From Vibrio hangzhouensis (GTDB lineage Bacteria; Pseudomonadota; Gammaproteobacteria; Enterobacterales; Vibrionaceae), in NCBI RefSeq assembly GCF_900107935.1, contig NZ_FNVG01000020.1, positions 1 through 64,000 of the forward strand: DNA of 64,000 bases, written 5' to 3'. The translations under genes were made by a program, and so were the position numbers. The stretch's first letter is position 1. Each line of letters opens with the position of its first letter. This document shows, in pieces, positions 27,861 through 38,100 of this stretch. Under the pieces are notes generated by a model that saw nothing but the letters and a program-made list of their open reading frames with translations, was not told where the DNA came from and searched no databases.

Positions 27861-28877
27861 TTAAAGTAGACCGTTTGTTTCTAAGAATACGGTTACTGAG
27901 TCATAAACTTTTTGTGCGTTCGGAGAACGATCCGCAAAGACTTTCCATTGTGTTTTTGCGATTTCACGGAACTTCTTGCGCTCTTCATCAGACCAGTTGT
28001 GAATAGTGATTTTCGGATTGGCTGCCGCCTCTTTCACCGCTGCCTGATCCGCAATCTTCAACTGAGTCGTCATGTCGTATGAGAAATCACGTACCGATGT
28101 CTTAAGAATTGTCTGTAAATCTTCTGGCATCTTGTCCCATTTTTTCTGCGAAATAGAGATATCAATCAATGGCAGTGAGTGGAAACCAGGCTGAACCGGA
28201 TGTGTGGCAATGTCATTCATCCCTGCTTTCTGGTTAGTGGAGAAAACCGTGTAATCGGCAGCATCAATCACGCCCTTACTCAATCCAGTAAACACTTCCG
28301 AGCCTGGCAAGTTAACCGGTGTAGCGCCCGCCGCTGCAAAAACCTGCTGAACCAAACCTTCCGGAGCACGAAGTTTCAGACCTTTTAGATCATCGACACC
28401 ATTCAGTGGTTTTTTGGAGATAAAGGACTCTACGCCCGTCGTCGAAGCACCAACAAACTGAACACCATAGGGTTTATATAGCTCAGTCATCAGTTCGTTA
28501 CCGCCGCCATAGTTCATGTATTGCAGCAATTGAGTCGTATCTGACCAGGCACCGACCATGTTACCGATCAAACCGAAGGCAGGATCTTTACCGGAGAAAT
28601 AACCTGTCGCCGTTACATGACCGTCCAGAACCCCCATCTTGATTGCCCCCAGGGTCTCGGTATGCTTCACCACGGCACCTACCGGCAAAAGATCGATTTC
28701 GATTCGGCCATCAGACATCTTCTCAACGCGCTCAACCCACTTCTGTTGAACTTGGTAGTTCAGGTCACCCGATGGATCTGAAGATTGAATTTTCAGTTTG
28801 AAATCTGCAGCGAGGGTCGTTGCGGAAAACAGGCTGGTAACTGCAACAGTAAGCAAAGTCTTTGTCATTGCCTTCAT
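27861..28877 (-). CDS. dctP: TRAP transporter solute-binding protein, DctP type
   Basis: 338 residues with a cleavable signal peptide ending in ATTLA (~residue 23). TRAP-SBP features include the conserved substrate-carboxylate Arg in 'LKGLKLRAPEG' (~residue 170) and the long helix region near 'LPLIDISISQKKW'. Delivers a sugar acid to DctQM. First gene of the operon dctPQM-gntK-gntR-GH1; two GntR-like palindromes lie 60-110 bases upstream. Confidence 0.93.
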   Translation of the reverse strand: MKAMTKTLLTVAVTSLFSATTLAADFKLKIQSSDPSGDLNYQVQQKWVERVEKMSDGRIEIDLLPVGAVVKHTETLGAIKMGVLDGHVTATGYFSGKDPAFGLIGNMVGAWSDTTQLLQYMNYGGGNELMTELYKPYGVQFVGASTTGVESFISKKPLNGVDDLKGLKLRAPEGLVQQVFAAAGATPVNLPGSEVFTGLSKGVIDAADYTVFSTNQKAGMNDIATHPVQPGFHSLPLIDISISQKKWDKMPEDLQTILKTSVRDFSYDMTTQLKIADQAAVKEAAANPKITIHNWSDEERKKFREIAKTQWKVFADRSPNAQKVYDSVTVFLETNGLL

Positions 28878-28941
28878 GGTAAGTATCCTTTTAGTTTCTT
28901 GTTTCCGTTAGGATGAAAAAGTAATTTGGTACGAGTTAGAG

Positions 28942-28975
28942 TAATTATTAACGTTACGGGTAACGTTAATAATTA
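28942..28975. promoter_or_regulatory. GntR-like operator, long palindrome
   Basis: A 34-base inverted repeat with 16-base arms and a central GG; the core is AACGTTAC-GG-GTAACGTT. The inner GTTAC/GTAAC pair matches the E. coli GntR operator pattern. It lies 65 bases before the dctP start. Confidence 0.8.
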
Positions 28976-28990
28976 TGTTACCAGTAACGT
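28975..28990. promoter_or_regulatory. GntR-like operator, second site
   Basis: ATGTTACCAGTAACGT, nearly the E. coli GntR box, placed end to end with the longer palindrome; centre-to-centre distance is about 24 bases. Likely a tandem operator for the same repressor. Confidence 0.75.
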
Positions 28991-29028
28991 TAATATTGTT
29001 TCAGCGATCAAAATCACAAATAGCCACA

Positions 29029-29511
29029 CCAGAAAAACCAGAGCAACTATGGATTGATGAAATTAAGTGCCTTTCTACTTGCTGAGGTGATGGCTATGTC
29101 AGCTTAGAAACAGATGCTTACTCTAGAAAAATCGTTTGCTATCATGTCTATGACAATATACGAACGGGATAAATGAAACTGGCCCCAACAAGAGCTCCAC
29201 AGTAACGCCGTAGCAAAGAACTCTTATCCTTCACCCCTAAAGAAGTTCACAATACTGCTCAAGGGGGTATCCGGCCCTGCACATAAAATATTTAGCAATA
29301 TGCTCAATGACCGATGGATACGACTGCTATCAAAATGCAGTAACAGACAGGGTAAGCCGTATTTTAAAGATGGAATACGTCTTAAGAGAACCAAAGCGAC
29401 TTAAGACAGGCAAGAAAGGTGTTAACGGTATCGGTAGATATCTATAATCAGATGACGCCTTATAGCGCCTTAAAGCACAAAACGCCCAATGGAGTACATC
29501 GGGCATTTTAG
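29029..29511 (+). pseudogene. Decayed IS3-family transposase (OrfB remnant)
   Basis: Broken reading of an integrase-core transposase: 'PEKPEQLWIDEIK', then 'GDGYVSLETDAYSRKIVCYHVYDNIRTG', later 'SMTDGYDCYQNAVTDRVSRILKMEYVL' and a C-terminal 'YNQMTPYSALKHKTPNGVHRAF' in a shifted frame followed by TAG. Stops and frameshifts interrupt it at several points and the N-terminal orfA part and inverted repeats are absent. It is a fossil at the junction between the gluconate island and the polysaccharide locus. The remaining non-genic bases around it (28991-29028 and 29512-29578) show nothing else. Confidence 0.8.
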
Positions 29512-29578
29512 TTAAAAGCCTAAACCAGTATCAGAACGGTTCAGCCCCAGTTGATAGTGTCAACCAGTTCCTCATTGA

Positions 29579-31843
29579 TTAGCGTACTTTTACACACGAG
29601 ACATACCCTCCTGTCTCTATAGTCGATGTTTGCGTATTCCCGGTTGGTCCCGCATAAAAACGTAGCGCATAAAAGTTACCGTGTTGAGCGTGCTCAGGTT
29701 GATTTCGACGCGTTGCATTCGTATAGATTCGACGTTCAATACCAGCGTTGTCTGATGTACTCACTGGCCAACCTGTTACTGGACCCATTTGGTAACCTGG
29801 CTCACCATTTGAGCTAACCATCTCACTAGTCAGAACCACCATCGCATCTACGTTATTGGTAAACTCAGGAACCCCAGCATTTCCAGAGTTTTCGTAAAAG
29901 TTATTGTCATAGCTGGTGCTGCGCGTGCCCATAGGTAAATACCAATCGCCACTTTCAGCGTAGAGGTTGCGACAAGATTTTACGATTTCTGGATTTGTAT
30001 CTAAACCTATGTGGTTAAATAACGCCCATTCAATTCCATTAATGATGTCTGCTTCATGTGCATTAGGAATTAGTGCTCCCATTTTTGCCTGATCTTTAAG
30101 TTGTGTTTCAGCAACAGTCAAAGGACGATGATATGCTAAAGCCCCAATCTCCATCACACGAATAGGCTCGATCCCTCGCTTCGTCGCATCGTTGCTATCA
30201 AAGTAAAGCCCTCCCGTCACGCCTTCTTCCTCAGCACCGAACGCACAACGCTCACCATACTCAGTCGATAAACAATACTTAACATCTTTACCAATGAAGT
30301 TACGAGCATCAACTGATTGCCCACCAACCGTCAACCAATCATAATCATCAATAACACCATTACCATTTGAGTCAGTAACGTCGTCCCTAACCCCTATCGT
30401 ATAAATATTACCCGTGTGTTGAACTGTACCGACACCATCACCAGAGGGACCAGATTGATTATCGATAGCCACAATCCAATCACCCGTACTAGCAGATTCT
30501 TTATAACCGTAAACGATTGCAATAAGATCTTTGTCATACTCCAGTGTCCCCGTTAACTTTATACCCATAGCATCGGTATTTGGAGAGCAGAAACTAGTGT
30601 CGGATGGTGTACCAAGCAGGGTTTTGGGCTCTACACAGAACGACAAAGAGTTACCAAGATGTTCCTTTGTTACCGTTAGCTCGCAATTGGTAGCGGAAGA
30701 ACAAGTATCTTGCTTAATGCCACCAACTTGCCAATATGCTGTTGAGTTTCCTTCAGGCGCATCCTCCAATTGGTGATAGGTATATTGACCAACAATAGTT
30801 TGCCCCACTTCCTGTAGACCTGTAAACCCAACTCCTGATGCCGTTGGTGGAGTTTCAATCTTAATGGAAATATCTTCATCCATTGGAGCACATGTCTCAT
30901 TGCCTGTTGTTGGTAATCCAGTAGCTGAAACCGGCGTAACACAGAATGACAATCGGGTCCCATCATCCGTATCGAGTACTCTATATTGTTTATTCTCGGC
31001 CCCTTGAATTTCTGTGTTATCTCGCTTCCATTGAAACGTAGAAGCCCCTTCTAAATCTCTATCTTCGTCATAAAAATCGTAACTACCTGTCACTACAGCG
31101 CCAACAAACGGTTCACCTAAAGCTTTAACGTTACGCGCCTCAGGGGCAGAGCCCAGTACTGGCTCTATCAAATTCGTAGCTTCTGAGCAAACTCTATCAC
31201 CAATGATGGGCACATTTTGTTGGGTTTTCGGCGTTACACAAAAACGAATAGATTTATTCTCAGAATTGGCCGCAGTAAGCAATAAAGTCGATTTAGTCTC
31301 TCCTGCTATTGCCTGCAGATCAGCTTGCCATTCGATGTCACTATTACCTTCAGGAGTGTCTTCAGGATGGAAATAATCGTAAGAGCCCGTTAGTGTATCA
31401 CCAATTGCTGGCGACATTTTATCGATAACTACATTGCTCGCTTCAGGTCGCTCACCAAGAGGAGGGTTAACGACCCTTGTGTTGCTACACTGCTCTTCAC
31501 CAACTTTATTGACGGTACCTTGAGCCACTGGTATCACACAAAAGTTTACAGTCTGACCTTCATATTCATTCAACAATAGTAAGCTTCTTTCAGAGCTAAG
31601 GACTTCTTGGTTTTGATTCACCCAAGAATACTTAGTGTCCCCTTCCGGCCTAGCAGTAGGATTTGGGTCGAAATAGGTGTATAAGCCTTCAGCTGTTTCT
31701 CCAACATTCAATGCAGGTATCGAAACCTCGGTAGCTCTGGGTGGATAAATATTATTGTCTTCACCGATATCTAAATTGTCTTCTGAACAACCTAGAAGTG
31801 CTGTCATTACAACAACAGCTACGGCACTTTTTCTAAATTTCAT
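29579..31843 (-). CDS. Ig-like-repeat lipoprotein, function unknown
   Basis: 754 residues from ATG 31843 (GGAAG 8 bases upstream; the frame opens at a TTG six codons earlier). Signal peptide with lipobox ALLGC. Residues ~30-430 are four tandem ~95-105-residue Ig-like repeats. Each has a 'VGxTxxGxYxYxxxxxxPEGxSxxxW' start and an 'FCVxPxxxxGxxxxxxxxC' end, so each probably carries one disulfide. The C-terminal ~300 residues form a different domain with Ca2+-like 'DSNGNGVIDDYDW' and a 'YVSCVK' ending reminiscent of DUF1566/Lcl-type modules. Probably exposed on the outer membrane. Its place beside PL8 lyase genes suggests polysaccharide binding, but that is inference. Confidence 0.7.
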   Translation of the reverse strand: MKFRKSAVAVVVMTALLGCSEDNLDIGEDNNIYPPRATEVSIPALNVGETAEGLYTYFDPNPTARPEGDTKYSWVNQNQEVLSSERSLLLLNEYEGQTVNFCVIPVAQGTVNKVGEEQCSNTRVVNPPLGERPEASNVVIDKMSPAIGDTLTGSYDYFHPEDTPEGNSDIEWQADLQAIAGETKSTLLLTAANSENKSIRFCVTPKTQQNVPIIGDRVCSEATNLIEPVLGSAPEARNVKALGEPFVGAVVTGSYDFYDEDRDLEGASTFQWKRDNTEIQGAENKQYRVLDTDDGTRLSFCVTPVSATGLPTTGNETCAPMDEDISIKIETPPTASGVGFTGLQEVGQTIVGQYTYHQLEDAPEGNSTAYWQVGGIKQDTCSSATNCELTVTKEHLGNSLSFCVEPKTLLGTPSDTSFCSPNTDAMGIKLTGTLEYDKDLIAIVYGYKESASTGDWIVAIDNQSGPSGDGVGTVQHTGNIYTIGVRDDVTDSNGNGVIDDYDWLTVGGQSVDARNFIGKDVKYCLSTEYGERCAFGAEEEGVTGGLYFDSNDATKRGIEPIRVMEIGALAYHRPLTVAETQLKDQAKMGALIPNAHEADIINGIEWALFNHIGLDTNPEIVKSCRNLYAESGDWYLPMGTRSTSYDNNFYENSGNAGVPEFTNNVDAMVVLTSEMVSSNGEPGYQMGPVTGWPVSTSDNAGIERRIYTNATRRNQPEHAQHGNFYALRFYAGPTGNTQTSTIETGGYVSCVKVR

Positions 31844-32005
31844 ATTATATCTTCCGCTCAATTATTTAATTCTACAAATGTACATCAAACCTTCGTTTTC
31901 TTTCGAATTTCATTATACATACTTTCAACAAAAACATTTTAGCTTTCAATATGAAATGTGTGATCTTAAAACGACAGCACATGAAAATATGTTAACTACG
32001 TCTCG

Positions 32006-32043
32006 AAAGAAAAAAACCTCCACAATGGGAGGTTTTTTCTTTC
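32006..32043. terminator. Terminator after the first PL8 gene
   Basis: Stem AAAAAACCTCC / GGGAGGTTTTTT with an ACAAT loop, T-rich in both directions. It closes the autotransporter-PL8-PL8 transcript on the minus strand and separates it from the Ig-repeat lipoprotein gene. Confidence 0.9.
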
Positions 32044-32051
32044 AAGTGCCT

Positions 32052-35000
32052 TTAAATTTTATTTAGATCTATCTGAACGGGTATACCATCTATACAATTC
32101 ACCGTCACTACCGTGGTTGGGCCTTTTCTTCGAATTGTTACGTTTTCCATTGGTTCTCTCAACTCCCACGAACCAATCAAAGTAACAGCGACAGGGGCAA
32201 CACGACTGCGTGTATCGCTCTCCATATTTAAATCAGGATTAGCAACACTTAGCGCCAAAATATTGTCTTTTTCTTGTGCCATCACCACAGCAGATGTACT
32301 GATAGCGCGTACCCACTTATCATTAGTACGAACAAAACCAAACGCAGTGTAACCGGTCACGCCCGATTCATTATCATGAACAATATGGGCGTTGCCATCT
32401 TGGCGAATTACTCGATATGGTTGACTTGGTGTCTGGCTCATCTCTTGAGCAAGTTTGGCCATAGACTCTGGTGTAGCATCCAATACAACTATGTACTCGT
32501 ACTTTGCTTTTGATGGCGCTTTACCATGGTCAATCCACGCGGAGGCAAAATCACCTTCCGTTGGCTGCATTCGTTGGTTATCTAAGGACTCCTGGCGCTG
32601 ACGTTGTACGTGAATGTCACCTCCTTTCACTATGTAGTAACCATTTCCCATGCCATCGATCACCCAATCTCCCTCAGACAACATTGTAGAGTAAGGAAAT
32701 GCTTCGATTTTTTCACCATTGACATACATAGACTGTGTCTTATCCGTGAGGCCATATTGGAAAAGCGTTGTATCTGTATTGTATGCGGTTCGGCCGTTGC
32801 TAATGTTACTCCCGACCATTACCAATCGATTATCAAAGCTAAAGACGGATTTTTTAGCAGTAAAACTCGGATCTATGAATTCCGGCCAGCGAGTCGGATT
32901 TTCAAGTACGAAGCCAAAAGCACCATACTTACCTTTTAGATCCGTCGCCCCGTTGTAACGACTTTCATTATGAAGCATAGTCGTGTGTTCACGTGGTGAA
33001 TTGAGTAACTCCCAAGGTAGGTGAATGGTTGTTGCTCCAGGCATTCGGTTCCAATCCCAACCTTCCTCGAAGTAACCGTAGTCTTTTTCATTTCCCCACT
33101 TGTGAATTTGTACACTGCCATGACTCTGGTAGCGACCGAAACGGTTCGCTCGCTGATAAATTTCCGATGACCAAACGTAGCGGTTCCACCCCTTCATCGT
33201 AACCATTTTGTCTTGATAGCGATAAACGCCCATTGCAGCATAATTGAAGGTGTAAGCGCCTTGTGGGTGATCTTCCGGAGCAACAGGCACTCCGAATATT
33301 CTTTTACCTTCTTCAGCCGTTTTCTCAGTAATACGCAGGTATGCCTGAGCTAACTCTCGATCAATGCCCTCACCATGAACACCCGCTTTAGCTAGCCATT
33401 CAAAACCACTCGCGACACGCTCAATAGAAATACCAAAGAAAGGTCGACGGCCATTTGTCCCCACACCTGGATTTGGGTTGCTATAGACACGAGCAGACAT
33501 CATCGCAAGCTTTAGGTATTCCCTTGCCTCTTGTGATAACTCAAACGGCGACTCTCGCAACAGATAGGCACTAAAGGAAGCAAACCGTAACGCTGCAAAT
33601 GAATATCCTGGGTAGTTACCACGATGTCGCCATGCCGTACCATCCGGTCTAAAGCCGTCAGCATAGCCCACTGGTGTTTGAGCTAAGTTTCCAGAGATAA
33701 AATCTGAGAATTTGTGATACAAAGCCACACGCTCTTTCACGTCATCTTCGAGCAATAACATGATCATCTGGGCCAAAAGCAAGGTATTGTAGTAGTCCAT
33801 ATCCGAACTCTTTGGTCCTACTTTCATTGCAAAGCCACGGTCACGGAACTCACGAGAGAACCACATCAGTGATTCATGTACTGGCTCCATTAGACCAGCC
33901 TCACGCATTGGCTCTTCCATCAAAAGAATCGAAGCATACCAACCACGAGTTGGGTATCCCCAGTGGTGCGTTGCTACCAAGCTCGCCCCTTTTTGAAAGC
34001 CCTGATCCAATAAGTGCTCGGTCATCAGCATGTATTTATCATGCATCTCTTGTTTAATCTCTGCATCTTCCGTCACTTTCCAGAGTCGCGCGATGCGCTC
34101 CATCAACTCAGCATACGTTCGCAAGCGCTCATATTCATCGACATATACTTTGTCCGTATCATTAAGATGTTCTGGACGATAGATGGTGATCTGGTTTTTG
34201 GTCAGAAGGTGAGCGCCTCGAATCACCCCATCCTCTTTTCGCAAATTGTAGCGATCATATTGCTTACGAATATCATTGATCACTCGCTTGCCTGAACCCA
34301 TGTTAGCAACATGAAAATCGATCAACTCAGACTTAATTCGGTCCAAGGCAACTAGCTCTTCGATCGTAGGCTCTGGGAGAACTTCTGGCAGCTCATAATC
34401 TATTTCAGGCTTGGTGATCTTTGTGGTCACCATGTCATCACTCCATTGATAACGAATATCGTCTAAACTGACCATCATACGATCAATGTACAACTCGCCA
34501 CCTTCATCAGAGTTTTGAGCCGTAACCGTAACCCCTCGCATCTCAGACGATGGCGAACCCAACATGTCTCGATGAAACGCTAAACCAACCGTTCTCCAAC
34601 CTGTAAAGTTAAGCTTCATAGTAAAGTTACTGCTGCTTGACCCAAACTCAAACTTAAGCTCGCCATCACTCGCCTTTTCGTTATACACCCAAACAGAAAA
34701 AACCGTCGACGAACCACGTCCATAAGCCCTAAAGGACTCTTCTGGCGTGTAATAATAAAAAGTATGATCAATGTGTAACTCATCACCCGACTTCCAGTCC
34801 CATTTTAGTGACTGATCACCATAAATTGAGCGTTTCTTGGTTAGCTCTATATGAGAGCCTTCAGTTACCGTTACGTAGTCAGGCATGGTATCGTCAACAA
34901 AGCCGATAATTTGAGCCTCTAAAGGGTTGTGCTCAACAACCACCTGTTGCACTTCACTTTCGTTTTTATCTACTTCAGTCGTTTGGGCAACCGCAACACC

Positions 35001-35069
35001 ACAAAATAGCAATGAGGAAATCATCGCTGCTATTGGCGTTATTTTTAGCAAAGAGACGTTTGTCTTCAT
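32052..35069 (-). CDS. PL8 lyase, chondroitin ABC lyase type, Sec-exported
   Basis: 1005 residues from ATG 35069 (AAGGAA 7 bases upstream; ORF opens ten codons earlier). Signal peptide ending 'VAVAQ'. Residues ~50-220 resemble the galactose-binding-like lyase N-terminal domain, ~240-600 the alpha/alpha toroid and ~600-1000 the beta-sandwich domains. The block 'DGTAWRHRGNYPGYSFAALR' closely follows Proteus chondroitinase ABC I; spacing gives catalytic His482, Tyr489, Arg541 and Glu636, equivalent to His501, Tyr508, Arg560 and Glu653. Length (Proteus enzyme ~1021) agrees. It cleaves chondroitin/dermatan sulfates, possibly hyaluronan, to unsaturated products. No lipobox or C-terminal anchor, so periplasmic or secreted. 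Third gene of an operon, after a lipoprotein PL8. Confidence 0.93.
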   Translation of the reverse strand: MKTNVSLLKITPIAAMISSLLFCGVAVAQTTEVDKNESEVQQVVVEHNPLEAQIIGFVDDTMPDYVTVTEGSHIELTKKRSIYGDQSLKWDWKSGDELHIDHTFYYYTPEESFRAYGRGSSTVFSVWVYNEKASDGELKFEFGSSSSNFTMKLNFTGWRTVGLAFHRDMLGSPSSEMRGVTVTAQNSDEGGELYIDRMMVSLDDIRYQWSDDMVTTKITKPEIDYELPEVLPEPTIEELVALDRIKSELIDFHVANMGSGKRVINDIRKQYDRYNLRKEDGVIRGAHLLTKNQITIYRPEHLNDTDKVYVDEYERLRTYAELMERIARLWKVTEDAEIKQEMHDKYMLMTEHLLDQGFQKGASLVATHHWGYPTRGWYASILLMEEPMREAGLMEPVHESLMWFSREFRDRGFAMKVGPKSSDMDYYNTLLLAQMIMLLLEDDVKERVALYHKFSDFISGNLAQTPVGYADGFRPDGTAWRHRGNYPGYSFAALRFASFSAYLLRESPFELSQEAREYLKLAMMSARVYSNPNPGVGTNGRRPFFGISIERVASGFEWLAKAGVHGEGIDRELAQAYLRITEKTAEEGKRIFGVPVAPEDHPQGAYTFNYAAMGVYRYQDKMVTMKGWNRYVWSSEIYQRANRFGRYQSHGSVQIHKWGNEKDYGYFEEGWDWNRMPGATTIHLPWELLNSPREHTTMLHNESRYNGATDLKGKYGAFGFVLENPTRWPEFIDPSFTAKKSVFSFDNRLVMVGSNISNGRTAYNTDTTLFQYGLTDKTQSMYVNGEKIEAFPYSTMLSEGDWVIDGMGNGYYIVKGGDIHVQRQRQESLDNQRMQPTEGDFASAWIDHGKAPSKAKYEYIVVLDATPESMAKLAQEMSQTPSQPYRVIRQDGNAHIVHDNESGVTGYTAFGFVRTNDKWVRAISTSAVVMAQEKDNILALSVANPDLNMESDTRSRVAPVAVTLIGSWELREPMENVTIRRKGPTTVVTVNCIDGIPVQIDLNKI

Positions 35070-35113
35070 GTTAGATTCCTTATCAAAGGCAAGATCCAAA
35101 CCTGCCTTTATAG

Positions 35114-35137
35114 AGAGCCAAAGTCGCCTCTGGCTCT
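35114..35137 (-). other. Intercistronic hairpin between two PL8 genes
   Basis: Stem AGAGCCA / TGGCTCT with a 10-base loop and no T tract downstream on the minus strand. Placed between the lipoprotein PL8 and the Sec PL8; possibly an mRNA processing or partial termination element. Confidence 0.45.
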
Positions 35138-35152
35138 TTGAAAACGATGGGG

Positions 35153-38100
35153 TTAGATTTGCTCCAGATTTAAGTGAACACCTTGTGCATTCACGGTCGT
35201 TACCGTAAGCAAAGTATTACCTTGATAGTCCAACTCAATGTAGACCCCCTTCGTTGGCACCGTAGATTTCCACTGTCCCTTAAGTGTTACATTAGTTTTA
35301 ACAGGCTGAGACGGTGAGTCTTTCCAAGGACGAGAGTAAATACTGACTTCTTTTAGAACACCGCCCTCGTCATACTGGCTTTCATCAATACCTTGGTAGA
35401 AGCTGAAGTCTGGATTAACAACTGACAAGGCTAGTCGCTGGCCTTCAAAGGACGCCATTAACATGGCAGGAACATCTACTTCCTTGATCAATTCGTCATT
35501 TATCGAGACACCGGCTTCAAAGATGGCAAAAGCCTTGGTGCTAGATTCTCTATCCCACACGATATGAGCTTGGGTATTCTGCTGAAGTACCTCAATTGGA
35601 CTCTGCTCAGATGCCACCAGCTCAGCAAATTGTTTTGCTTGCTGCTCATCGGAGTCCACCAACACAACATACTGATAGCTACCAGACTCTGGAGCGTTAC
35701 CGTGATCGATAACGGCAGTAGCGAAAGACCCTTTGGTAGGCTTACTGTTTTTCTGATGAACTGAGTGTTGCTCACCTTGCCTAATGGACACCGATTGACC
35801 ATGTGGAACCACATAAGCATTATTCGCTGGGTCAATCAAAACCGTTGTACTCTTATTTTCAATTGGTAGCTTTTTGAGCTCCGACGGGAATTCATGTCCG
35901 TCTGCGTAAGCATGCTCATCTTGGCGAATTGCATGTTGGAACAAAGTTGTTTGCGTCGGATATCGACTTTCTTCCGTAGTAATATCTGAACCTAACGCCA
36001 CGATGCGGTCATCAAAGAAAAACACACTCTTATTGGCATAGAAGCTACCATCGTATTTGGGGTGCCCTTGCAGCTTGAGAGCATACATCCCATTATCTCG
36101 ATGGCTTAGACCTCCCGCATAAGATTGTTCGCTAAGTAGCATTTCTTCCAAACCACTATAACGGTCAACATTACGCAACTGTGCATTCAACTGCTCGAAG
36201 GGTAATTGTACGGACGTAATTCCAGGCCAACGATTCCAGTCCCATCCATCATGGCTAAAGGCTCGCTTATCGCTGTCGCCTGACATAATTTCCAATTGCC
36301 CGTAGTTAATGTAGCGACCATAACGATTGGCGTTAGCATAACTTTCGTTACCCACAAGGTATCGGCTAAATCCCCTTACTCCCGCCATCCAGCCATCACG
36401 ACGTTGTAGCGACAAGCTGGCGAAATTCATGGCCCAGTTACCACTAGCAATAGGAGCGGACTCGATTCCAAGTTCGGCTAGTTGTTTGCTAAAAGGTGTA
36501 TTTGAACGAGCCAAACGTAAATAGGCTTGGGCCATGTCAATATCTATTGGCTGCTTACCATCTGGAGACCCCGACTTTGCAAGGTGCTGGAAAGGCTCTA
36601 GGTCAATAGTCTGCAAGCCCGTTGGGTGCCGACCTGCTACCGACATTAGGGTATGCTGATCAAAACTGTACAATTCTCCCATTGCGACAACGTGTTTTAA
36701 TTGTTCGTGGGCAGAAGTATCAATGGCATAACTCGTCTTACTCAACGCCTCTACTACAGGAGTTACCCCTTTCAATGCGCCACTTGCGTACGCCGGATAG
36801 TGCTGAATATGGTGGAATACTGAGCCATCAACCTTAAAGCCTCCTGACATCCCTTCAGAGGTAACTATGGACTTAGAAAGCCACTGAGAGAATTGAGCCA
36901 ATTGAATCGCTTTTACTTGCTCGTTTGGCTGCATCAGAATACTGTAAAGCATGGCGCGCAACTGCGTATTCATAATGTCGACATTGAAGTTGGTCAACTC
37001 ATTCTCAGGGGTAAATATGCGCCCTGCATTGGAGAACCACGACATCATTTGACTCACTTCAGTCAACAACCCATTCTGCTCTAACACATCCCGATTTAAA
37101 AAGTGCGCCTCAAACAAAGGCCGAAAGCCATAGCCAATATGATGAGAAGTACCGAGTCCACTCCCCGCTTCGTATCCTTGATCAAGCGCGAATCGAGTAA
37201 GCAGAATGTACTTCTCCGTCAAATCCTTCTTGGCTTGCGCCGAAACGTCGGAATTCATAGCGCGAGTGATCTGTAAAACCAAGTCACTGTAATTACGAAC
37301 ATCGATAACGTCGAATAAAGTGTCATATCCCTCTTGATTGAGAAGTCCCTTATTAACCCCCTTATCAAGGAAAATTTTTAATCGATTTCCGTTGCCTATT
37401 GTCTTACCAGCAACATATCCATCAATTTCTTGTAGCTCAAAGGCATCAAATTGACGCTGAATATCCGCCAAGTCCACTTTGTTATTGCGTCCTTGAGTAA
37501 TAAAAGAGTCAAGTCGTTTGCTTATCGTTGCGACCGCTGTACTGTCCAACTTTGTCGCGTTAGCTTGCTCTAATCCTGCTTGCATATACCCGTTGTATAG
37601 ATAATGTGCCAACCAGTGACGATTCGGGGCACTATCCGCAGCGGTATTAATAAACGGTACTACCTTGTCTCGCGTTGGCCAACGAGGGTCAACCGGAATG
37701 CTTGGCATAAGCTGATCAAAATATAATGTCCCCGGCTGAATGTTTTCTGGCATATTTACTTGCAAGAAATCCATACTTTCTGAAGGTGATCCCTCCATGT
37801 CACGGAATGGAATAAGCAGATGACGCCAACCAGAGAAATTCAGATCAATGTCGAAATAAGCTTGGACTTCTTTTCCCGTACCAAAAGCGAAGCGTGCGTG
37901 CTCTTTCTGCGGAGTATCATTGTAGATCCAAGTGGAGAAGGTACTTATCGATTGATCAACATCATTTTCAACAAAGTGCCGATAACCAATAGGTTGGTTA
38001 AAAGACAGCGTTGCACCCGGAACAAACTCCCAAGACAAACTATGGTCGCCATCTTTTGCGTATTTTTGATTAAGCTGAAGAGCATTCTCTTTAGAAGAAA

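Noticed and set aside
29000..29578. Possible complete insertion sequence
   Set aside because: No inverted repeats, no orfA and several stops/frameshifts; only a remnant is supported.
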